This document shows, in pieces, positions 1 through 16,100 of a stretch of DNA of 64,000 nucleotides. A program made the position numbers and the translations under genes. Positions within the stretch are counted from its first letter, which is position 1. Each line of letters starts with the position of its first letter. The notes under the pieces were generated by a model. It saw nothing but the letters and a program-made list of their open reading frames with translations, was not told the DNA's origin and made no database searches. Source of the stretch: Planobispora longispora. GTDB taxonomy: Bacteria > Actinomycetota > Actinomycetes > Streptosporangiales > Streptosporangiaceae. The stretch lies in assembly GCF_016863135.1 (NCBI RefSeq), contig NZ_BOOH01000057.1:1-64000 (forward strand), given 5' to 3'.

Positions 1-491
<491 letters not shown>

Positions 492-602
492 CGCATCTCT
501 ACAACCTGGATAGGTCACGCAATGGTATGACTCGGGGCCTGCGGAGGTGGCCTGACGGTTGGTGGACTTGTTTGTTTTCTTGAAATTTGTGCCTTCAGTT
601 GG

Positions 603-1496
603 TCACCTACGCTCGGTATTCGTGCGCTCACGCCCCAATTGCGAGGGTTCGCGCCCGGGGTGCCCGCGCTGTGAGTCGGTGTAGCCGGGATGCTCGCGCC
701 CGGGGTGTGAGTCGGCGTGGCCGGAGTGTCCGCGCCCGAGCCGCGAGCCCGCGTAGCCGACCGCGCGCGCCCACCGGAGCGGGCCGTGCAGCTGCAGGGC
801 CGGATGGCTGTTGACCACCGGATCGAACGCCATCTCCTCCGCCTCGGGGAGCGGGGTGTGCACGCTCAAGAACGCCAGGGGCCGGTGGTGGAACCCTTCG
901 ATGCCCAGGGCGTACCGGAGCGGCGCGGCCTCGACGGCCGGGACGAGCCCGCCGGGGTCGGGGGAGACCGCCCGGCCGCGGTCCGCCGAGACGGCCAGGA
1001 AGCGCAGCCGCCCGGCCGCGTGCCGGTAGGAGACCAGGGTGGAGAAGACGCCGGAGGTGAACCCGGTGCTGGGGAAGGGCACGGACCTCGGCCACCCGGT
1101 CGTGGTCAGCAGCAGGTCGAGGCTGCCGCGGGGAGCGGAGTCGCAGGGCAGCCGGATCGCCAGGCCGAGCGCGTCGGGCAGCCGTCCCGGCAGGGACGCC
1201 CCCTTCGACAGACGCACCGGCACCTCGTGCTCACCCGGCTCGTCGAGGACGGGGATGCCGAGATAGATGTCGGGATGGTCGATGACCCGGAAGGTCGCGA
1301 GGAAGGACCGCCCGCGGGTGTGCAGGGCGCGCCCGCGGCGCAGCACCGCGACGCCGCGGGCCAGCGTGTACAGGATCCCGCCCCGGCGGGGCGCGGCGGC
1401 CCGCCCCGGTGCGGAGGGCGGCCGGGGCGAGGAGACCGGCTGCGGCGCGGGGACCGGGTGCGGTCCGGGGACCGGGTGAGGTGAGGAAGACGCCAT
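603..1496 (-). CDS. Catalase-fold-like conserved actinobacterial protein with low-complexity tail
   Basis: 297 aa, starting 53 nt after the glycine NRPS gene on the same strand, so possibly the last gene of that operon. The N-terminus is Pro/Val-rich (HPVPGPHPVPAPQPV). The core (about residues 40-250) has RGVAVLRRGRALHTRG, a VPVRLSKGASLPGRLPDALGLA stretch and a final YALGIEGFHHRPLAFLSVHTPLP region. Actinobacterial proteins of this type are often labelled 'phosphodiesterase' in databases but look like small catalase-fold proteins; this is recalled, not tested. I see no clear haem-ligand tyrosine. The last ~45 residues are a Gly/His/Arg repeat (GHSGHADSHPGREHPGYTDS) encoded by degenerate DNA repeats at about 645-750, so the true functional end is probably near residue 255. 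A tailoring role is conjecture. Confidence 0.5.
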   Translation of the reverse strand: MASSSPHPVPGPHPVPAPQPVSSPRPPSAPGRAAAPRRGGILYTLARGVAVLRRGRALHTRGRSFLATFRVIDHPDIYLGIPVLDEPGEHEVPVRLSKGASLPGRLPDALGLAIRLPCDSAPRGSLDLLLTTTGWPRSVPFPSTGFTSGVFSTLVSYRHAAGRLRFLAVSADRGRAVSPDPGGLVPAVEAAPLRYALGIEGFHHRPLAFLSVHTPLPEAEEMAFDPVVNSHPALQLHGPLRWARAVGYAGSRLGRGHSGHADSHPGREHPGYTDSQRGHPGREPSQLGRERTNTERR

Positions 1497-1547
1497 GGGA
1501 CCCGTCTACCCCCGGATCCGGGTCTCATGGCGTCCGGGACGGGCCGG

Positions 1548-4500
1548 TCAGGCACGCCCGTCGATCAGCGCCTCCACCTCCTCCTCGGGGAGCCGGTCGA
1601 TCTCGGCGGCCAGGTGTTCCTCGACGGCCGCCGCGAGCAGGCGGATCGAGCGGGTGCCGAACAGGATGTTCATCGGCAGGTCGATCCCGACCTCGGAACA
1701 GATCCGGGCGACGACCTTGGTGCCGAGCAGCGAGTGGCCGCCGACGTCGAAGAAGTCGTCGTCGATCCCCAGATCGGCCCGGCCCAGGACCTCGCACCAG
1801 ATCTCGTGCACCAGCTCCTCGCTCGCGGTGGACGGTCCGGCCGCCGGGGCCGTCTCGCCGCCCGTGTGCGGGGCGGGCAGGGCGGAGCGGTCGAGCTTGC
1901 CGTTGGGGAGCCGGGGGAAGTCGCCGACCGGCACGTACAGGCTGGGCAGCATCGTGGCGGGCAGCCGGTTCTGCAGGAACGCCCGCAGTTCCCCGGCGGG
2001 GATCACGGCGCCGCCCGTGTCGAGGTAGGCGACCAGCGCCCGGCCCCCGGGGGCGTCGTCCCGCACCGCCGCGACCGCCCGGCGCACGCCCGGATGGGCC
2101 GCCAGCGCCGCCTCCACCTCGCCCAGCTCGATCCGTACGCCCCGCACCTTGACCTGGTCGTCGACGCGGCCCAGGAACTCCAGCGCGCCGTCGGGCGTCC
2201 GCCGTACCAGGTCGCCGGTCCGGTAGAGCCGGGCGCCGTGCCCGAAGGGGTCGGCGACGAAGCGTTCGGCGGTGAGGCCGGGACGGCCGTGGTAGCCGCG
2301 GGCCACGCCGTCGCCGCCCAGGTACAGCTCGCCCGCCACCCCCGGTGGGACCGGCTCCAGCGCCGCGTCCAGGACGAGGGCGACGGTGTTGGCCACCGGC
2401 GGGCCGATGGACACGGTCCCGGCCTCCCCGGGCACCCGGCAGGCCGTCGACCAGATCGTCGTCTCCGTCGGCCCGTAGAGGTTCCACACCTCGCCGGCGA
2501 TCTCGCGGAGCCGCCCGGCCAGGTGCGCCGGGAGCGGCTCGCCGCCGCTGAAGATCCGGGGCAGCCCGGCGGGCAGGTGGCCGGCGATCTCCGTCAGGAC
2601 CGAGGGCGGCGCCTGCACCGTGGTCACCCCTGCCTCGGTGACCAGCGCGCCGAGCCCGCCCGTCCCGTACGGCGGGGCGAGCACCACGGTCCCGCCCGCC
2701 AGCAGCGGCCCGAAGATCTCCAGCGCGGCGATGTCGAAGGAGAGCGAGGTCAGCAGCAGCATCCGCTCGGCGGGGGTGAAGCCCAGGCCGGTGACCAGGT
2801 TCACCACACCCCGGTGCGGGACCATCACCCCCTTGGGCCGGCCCGTCGACCCGGAGGTGTAGATCACGTAGGCGAGGGCGTCGGGGGAGGTTTTCTCCGG
2901 GGGCAGCGGCGGGAGGTCCCCGGACAGGAGCGCGTCCAGCAGGATCGCCGGCGGATGGTCGCTCGGCAGGCGCTCCACGAGCGCCGAGCGGGTCAGCAGC
3001 AGCGCGGCGCCCGAGTCGGCGAGCATGAACCCGAGCCGCTCGGCCGGGTACTCCGGGTCCAGCGGCACATAGCAGCCCCCGGCCTTCAGCACCGCCAGCA
3101 GCGCCACGATCAGGTCGGGGTCCCGCGGCAGGCACACCGCCACCGGCGTCCGCGCGCGGACCCCGCGCTGGCGCAGCCGCCGGGCCAGGGCGTCGGCGCG
3201 CTCCTCCAGCCGGGCGTAGGTCAGCGTCACCGTCCCGGACCCGCCGCCCGCCACGACCGCGGGGGCGTCCGGCGTCCGCGCCGCCTGCTCGGCGACCAGC
3301 TCGTGCAGCGGGCGCTCCGGGTACGGCGTGGCCGGGCCGCGCCCGGCGGCCAGCGCCAGGGAGCGCTCCTCCTCCCTCATCAGGGGGAGCCGGGAGACCG
3401 GAAGATCGGGGTCGCCGAGGGCCGCCTCCAGCAGGGTCAGGAAACCGGAGACGAGGCGGCGGACGGTCTCCTCCTCGAACAGGTCGGTGCTGTACTCGAC
3501 CCAGCCGCTCATGCCGCCGTCGGGGCTCTGCACCTCCAGGGTGAGGTCCGTCTTGGCCGTCCCGGTGGCCAGCTGGCGGCCGCGCGCGTCGATCGGGAGC
3601 TGGTTGAACCCGATCTGGTAGAGCGGGGTCCGGCCGGGGTCGCGCGGCGGCCGGAGCGTCTCCACCAGCGTGGCGAACGGCACCTCCTGGTGGTCGAGGG
3701 CCTCCATCACGGTGGCGCGCACCCGCTCCAGCGCCTCGCCGAACGCCGGATCGCCGGCCAGGTCGACGCGGAGCGGCAGGATGTTGACGAACATGCCGAT
3801 CAGCGAGTTCAGCTCCGGCAGCTCGCGGCCGGCCACCGGGGAGCCCACGACGACGTCGGACCGGCCCGTCCAGCGGGCCAGCAGCGCCGAGAAGGCGGTG
3901 AGCAGGACCATGAACGGCGTGGTGCCCGTCCGCCTGGCGAGATCGGCGACCCGCCCGGCCGTGCCGTCCGGCACGGAGAAGCCGACGGTGGCGCCCGCGT
4001 AGCCGAACTCGGCCGGGCGGGGCCGGTCGGCGGGCAGCTCCACCGGGACGCTCCCGGCCAGCTTCTCCCGCCAGTAGTCCAGGTCGGCCTTGAGCGCCCC
4101 GCCGGTGAGCCGGTCGCGCTGCCAGATGGTGTAGTCGGCGTACTGGATCGCCAGCTCCGGCAGGCGCGGCGGGCGCCCCTCGCGCAGCGCCGTGCAGATC
4201 TCGGCCAGCTCCTCGCTGAGGATCTGCGCGGACCAGGCGTCGTAGATCGTGTGATGGGCGATGAAGAGCAGCCGCCACTCGTCGTCATCCGCCGCGCCGC
4301 CTCCACCCGGAGCACCCTCCCCGCCGGGAGCATCCGTCCCGCCCGGGCCCAGGTGCACCAGCCGGGCGCGCCAGAGCGGGGCCCGGTCGAGGGCGAAGGG
4401 GGCGGACGCCTCCTCGGCGGCGATCCGGTCGAACTCCGCCCGCGGGTCGGCCGCGCCCGAGACGTCGTCGCGGGCGAGGACCACCGGGGCGTCGGCGGCG

Positions 4501-4723
4501 ACCACCTGGACGACCCGCCCCTCCTGGAGGGCGAACGCGGTGCGCAGCGGCTCGTGCCGGCGCACCAGCAGGCCGAGCGCGCGTTCCAGCAGCTCGGGGT
4601 CCACCGGGCGCATCCACGGCAGGGAGGAGCAGCCCGCGATGTTGTAGATCCCGAGATCGGGATGGAGGCCGGTGAGGAACCAGATCCTCTCCTGGGCGAA
4701 CGAGGCGGGGAAGACGTCGCCGG

Positions 4724-4727
<4 letters not shown>
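1548..4727 (-). CDS. NRPS module C-A-T, predicted glycine-specific
   Basis: 1059 aa. Condensation domain about residues 1-440 with active HHTIYDAW motif near 162; adenylation domain about 450-960 with [10 protein letters not shown] near 626; carrier domain with [12 protein letters not shown], the phosphopantetheine serine near 998. There is no thioesterase, reductase or epimerase. Reading the ten Stachelhaus positions by eye gives D-I-L-Q-F-G-L-I-W-K, one change from the classical glycine code DILQLGLIWK. The start is a TTG inside a TTGA overlap with the upstream NRPS-exporter gene, supported by a strong GAAGGAGGG Shine-Dalgarno four bases away, so translation is coupled. The module sits after a TE-bearing gene, so gene order and module order cannot be colinear. 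Confidence 0.93.
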
Positions 4728-11533
<6,806 letters not shown>

Positions 11534-11767
11534 ATCCGCCCGTGCTGAGTCGAGATCGAAAGGATGTCATAAATGAATGACTTATAGATTGGGATGTCCG
11601 AAATTATGAATATTTTTCGGTCTTAATCTGTGTTGACGCTGCCTTGGACCGGTAGATATAAGGTGATTTGTCGTATGGATTAAATCCCTCTGAACCCGCT
11701 TCCCTTTCAGCCTGTCTCTCTCTGAACCGTCCGATGCAGCACGGCCCCGCAGAGGAGCGCCCGTCAG
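11534..11767. promoter_or_regulatory. Divergent promoter region of the NRPS-PKS cluster
   Basis: 234 nt separating the two divergent arms of the biosynthetic cluster, distinctly more AT-rich than its surroundings (runs such as AAATGAATGACTTATAG and AATTATGAATATTTTTC). It must carry promoters for both the leftward NRPS-exporter operon and the rightward thioesterase-NRPS-PKS operon. No pathway-specific regulator gene occurs within the cluster, so control is probably by an unlinked factor. Confidence 0.7.
11633..11662 (+). promoter_or_regulatory. Candidate sigma70-type promoter for the rightward operon
   Basis: TTGACG at 11633-11638, 18 nt, then TATAAG at 11657-11662. This would start transcription about 100 nt before the ATG at 11768. 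It was found by eye and has not been scored. Confidence 0.4.
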
Positions 11768-13078
11768 ATGGCGATCGAGCCCCTCTCGATGACGCGACCA
11801 TCCCCCTCGCCGCCCGTTCACCCCACGCTGTTCTGCCTTCCCTACGCGGGAGGAGCGGCCGGCGCCTACCACGGTCTCCGCGGCGTTTCGGACACCGTGG
11901 AAATAGTCCCCCTCCAGCTCCCCGGGAGGGAGAACCGGATCACCGAGCCACCGGAGTTCTCGGTGCCGGAGATCGTGGACGAGATCGCCCCGCGCACGGG
12001 GCGGCCGTACGCCCTCTACGGGCACAGCATGGGCGCGCGAATCGCCTTCGAGGTCGCCCGCGAGCTGCGCCGGAGAGGACTGCCCCCACCCTTGCGGCTC
12101 TACGCCGCGGCCGCCCACCCTCCGGACCGGCGGGTGCCGCTGGCCGCCGCGGCGGACCTGCCCGACGACGCGTTCGTGGACCAGCTCATCCGGCGCGCGG
12201 GCGCCCCGGCGGAGCTCAGGGACCTTCCGGAGCTGCGGGAACTGCTCCTGCCCGTGCTGCGGGCGGACTTCGCCTGGATCAAGAGCTACCGCTACGCGCC
12301 CGGGCCGCCGCTGGAGATCCCCGTGGTGGCGTTCGCGGGCCTCGACGACGGCGAGGTGCCGCCGGCCGACATGCTCGGCTGGGCCAGGCACACCCGCGCC
12401 GGATTCGGCCTGCGCACCCTGCGCGGCGGCCACTTCTTCCTCAAGGACGCGCCCGCGGACCTCGCCCGGCTGATCGCCGAGGACCTCTCCGGGCGGCCGG
12501 ACCCGGACGCGGGATCTCCGTCCATGGAGGACGACGAGATCCACCTGCGCGTGTCCCCCGGCGGGGACCGTTCCGTGGCGGCTCCCGGCGATGCGGACGG
12601 GCCCGCGGACGACTCCCGGAGGCCGCCCGGCGACGGAGCGGAACGGCTCTCCCGGTCCGCGGACCGGGCGGACGGCCTGGTGGCCGAGGCGGTCGTCCGG
12701 GACGGCGCCGTCGGGGTGGCCGTGGCGCGGCTGGAGACGCGGGCGCCGGACGACGGCGCCGGGGAGCCGTGGGAACCCCCCTCCGGAGCCGGGCTCGGGC
12801 CGGGGGAGTGGGAGCAGATAGCGGACGCGGCCGAGGAGGACCGGCCCTGGCTGGCGCTCCGCGCCGGGACGGCCCGGCGGGCGCTGCTCCAGGCGGGCGC
12901 GCGGGACCTGGCCGGGACCGGGTTCCCGGACCTGGCCGCCCCGGGTCCGTGGCACGTGGGCGACGGCTGGTGGATCACCCACCTGTCCCTGCCCACGCCG
13001 CTGGGCGAGGCGATCGCGGCGATCGCGACGCCGCGCGACCGGATGCGGCTGAGAGCCCACCTGTGGACCGGACGATGA
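11768..13078 (+). CDS. Type II thioesterase fused to a degenerate Sfp-type PPTase domain
   Basis: 436 aa. Residues 1-245 form a type II (editing) thioesterase: LFCLPYAGGAAGAY start, nucleophile S87 in GHSMG, catalytic His in GGHFFL near 221. TEIIs remove aberrant acyl groups from carrier proteins. The remaining ~185 residues, starting near MEDDEIHLRV, resemble a 4'-phosphopantetheinyl transferase whose signature residues are lost: the usual N-(V/L)-S-H-S is RLSRS, the magnesium-binding VGVDVE is VGVAVARLE, and WTRKEALLKA is RAGTARRALLQA. The PPTase half is therefore probably inactive or structural. AGGAG lies ~10 nt before the ATG. It is the first gene of the rightward operon, 27 nt before the NRPS. 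Confidence 0.8.
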   Translation: MAIEPLSMTRPSPSPPVHPTLFCLPYAGGAAGAYHGLRGVSDTVEIVPLQLPGRENRITEPPEFSVPEIVDEIAPRTGRPYALYGHSMGARIAFEVARELRRRGLPPPLRLYAAAAHPPDRRVPLAAAADLPDDAFVDQLIRRAGAPAELRDLPELRELLLPVLRADFAWIKSYRYAPGPPLEIPVVAFAGLDDGEVPPADMLGWARHTRAGFGLRTLRGGHFFLKDAPADLARLIAEDLSGRPDPDAGSPSMEDDEIHLRVSPGGDRSVAAPGDADGPADDSRRPPGDGAERLSRSADRADGLVAEAVVRDGAVGVAVARLETRAPDDGAGEPWEPPSGAGLGPGEWEQIADAAEEDRPWLALRAGTARRALLQAGARDLAGTGFPDLAAPGPWHVGDGWWITHLSLPTPLGEAIAAIATPRDRMRLRAHLWTGR

Positions 13079-13105
13079 GGGAGCGGTGAGAAAAAGGGTG
13101 GGCGG

Positions 13106-16100
13106 ATGACCTCGGGGCAGCTCCTGCACGACCTCGTCATGGAACAGAGCATCCGCACGCCGGACGCGCCGGCCGTCCGGCAGTGGGACCGGACGCTGAC
13201 CTACCGCGAGCTGACGGACGCCGCGGGCGCGCTGGCCGCCCGCCTGCGCGAGGCGGGCGTCCGCCCGGAGACCCGGGTCGGAGTCTGCGGACGCCGCACG
13301 CCCGACCTCCTCGTATCGGTGCTGGGGGTGATGATGGCGGGCGGGGCCTACGTGCCGCTGGACCCGTCGCATCCGCCCGCCAGGCTGTTGACGATCATCG
13401 AGGACGCCGGAATCGGCACGGTCGTCGCCGACGCCGCCGGACACGAGCTGCTGGCCGGGATGCGCCCGGGGCGCCCGCTGCGGCTGCTGGGAGCGCGCAC
13501 CGCCGGATCAGCCGGCACGGCCGATCCGGTCGTTCCTGGCGCGGGCGTTCCGGTTGTTCCGGACGGTCCTGGCGGCGCAGGGGGGTCGGCGGCTTCAGCC
13601 GCCTCCGGCAGTCCGGCCGGATCGCCCGGTGACCCTCCCGGGCCCCTCCCCGGGCACGCCGCCTACGTCCTGTACACCTCCGGATCCACCGGACGGCCCA
13701 AGGGCGTCGTGGTCGCCCACGCCGCCGCCGTGTCCTTCGTCCGGATGGCCGGCGAGCTGTTCGGCCTCGACTCCTCGTGCCGCAGCATCGGCTTCGCCGC
13801 GCTCGGGTTCGACGTGTCGGTGCTCGACGTCTTCGCCCCGCTGGCCAGGGGCGGCTCGGTGATGTTCGTCCCGGACGGGGACCGGGTCGATCCGGTCCGG
13901 CTCCAGCGGTTCCTGGAACGCCACGAGGTCACCTGGGGGACGATCCCGCCCGCCCTGCTCCCGCTGCTCGACCCGGACCGGCTGCCCTCGCTGCGCGACC
14001 TGCTCACCGCGGGGGAACCGGCGGGCCCCGAGCAGGTGGCCCGCTGGGCACGGCCGGGACTGCGGCGATTCCACAACTGGTACGGCCCCACCGAGACCAC
14101 GGTCTGCGTGGTCGGCGGCGAGCTGACCGGCGCCTGGGACCGGCCGCTGCCGATCGGCCGAGCGCTGCCCGGCTGCACCGCGCACATCCTCGACGACCGG
14201 CTCGCCCCCTGCCCGCCGGGCACGCCCGGGGAGCTGTGCATCGGCGGTCCCCAGCTCGCCCGGGGCTACCTCGACCGGCCCGGCCCGACGGCCGAACGGT
14301 TCGTCGCCGACCCCTACGGCCCGCCCGGCTCCCGGCTCTACCGGACCGGCGACCGCGTCGTGTTGGAGCCGGACGGGCGGATCGGATTCCTCGGACGGCT
14401 GGACCGGCAGGTCAAGGTGCAGGGCCAGCGGGTGGAGATCGGAGAGATCGAGTCGGTGCTCCGCGCCCACCCGGACGTCCGCCACGCGGTGGTGGACCTG
14501 GCCGCGGGACCCGGTGGGCTGGCCGAGCTGACCGCCTACCTGGCGCCCGAGTCCGCCCCCGGCCCCGACGGGGTCCGCGACCACTGCCTGGCCAGACTCC
14601 CGGCCTACATGGTCCCCACCCGGGTGGTCCGCCTGCCGCTGCTGCCGCTGACCGTGGCGGGCAAGGTGGACCTGGACCGCCTCCGTGCCTCGGGCGGCGG
14701 GGACGACCGCCCGGCCGCGGAGCCGGGGCCCGGGACCTCGGCCGGAGAGCTGTCCGGCCGGGGGCGGGCTCCCCTGAGCGAGATCGAGAAGGCGGTCGCC
14801 GCCGTCTGGGCGAGGACGTTCGAGGTGCGCGAACCCGGTCTCGACGACGACTTCTTCGCCGCGGGCGGTCACTCCCTGCTCGCCATGCACCTGGTCGCCG
14901 GACTCCGCGCCGCGCTGCGCCGGGAGATCGCCGTCGAGGACGTGCTGGCCGGACGCACCGTCGAGGGCATCGCCCGCCGGGCGGAGCAGGCCCCGCCGGT
15001 GGCGGCCGTCCCGGCCGGGGCCGTGCCCGAGCTCTCCGCCACCCAGCGGCGGATGTGGTTCGTGGAGCGCCTGGCCCCCGGCACCCCCGTGCACAACATC
15101 GCGATGGCCCAGCGGCTGACCGGCCCGCTCGACACCACGGCCCTGCGCGCGGCGCTGGCGGCGGTCGCCGCCCGGCACGAGGTGCTCCGCTGGCGGATCG
15201 AGGAGTCCGCGGGCGTCCCGCGCGTGGCCGTCGATCCTCCGGGCGAGGTCGCGCTGCCGATCGACGACCTGGCAGCCCTCTCCCCGGACGGTGTGACGCG
15301 TCCGGACGATGGAGTCCCGGAGACGAGGGCCGGTGCGGGGTTCGACGGTGACCCCGGGGCGGGGCCGGACGGCGGAATCCCGGGGACGAGGGCCGGTGCG
15401 GGGTTCGACGGTGACTCCGGGGTGCGGACCGGGGCAGATCTGGACGGCGACGTGCCGGACGGGGTCGCGGCGTGGCTGGAGGCGGAGGCCCGCACGTCCT
15501 TCGATCTCGCGGCGGGGCCGCTGTGGCGGGCGCGGCTGCTCCGGCTCGCGCCGGACGATCACGTGCTCACCGTCACGGCCCACCACATCGTGTTCGACGG
15601 CTGGTCGCAGGACGTGCTCTGCTCCGACCTGGCGCGCGCCTACCGCGGCGAGCCTCTGGACCCGCTCGTCACCGCCTTCGGCGACTACGCCGCCTGGCTC
15701 GCCGGGCGGGAGGACGCCGCCTCCCTCGGCTGGTGGGCGGACCGTCTCGCCGGGGCGCCCGCCGTCCTGGATCTGCCGCGCGATCTCCCGCGACCCGCCG
15801 TGCAGACCTTCGAGGGCGCGTCGGCCCGGGCCGGGGCGGACGCGGAGACCGGCGCACGGATCCGCGCGCTCGCCGCCCGGCTGGGCGCGACGCCGTACGC
15901 CGTGATGCTCGCGGCGTTCGCCCAGGTCATGCGGAGGTTGACCGGCCAGGCCGAGATGGTCGTCGGGACGCCGGTCGCCGACCGCCGGGATCCCGCCTTC
16001 GAACCGCTCATCGGCTGCCTCGTCCAGGTGCTCCCGGTACGGCTGGCGGTCACGGACGACGCGGCGTTCACCGACCACGTCACCGCCTGCCGCCGTGAGC

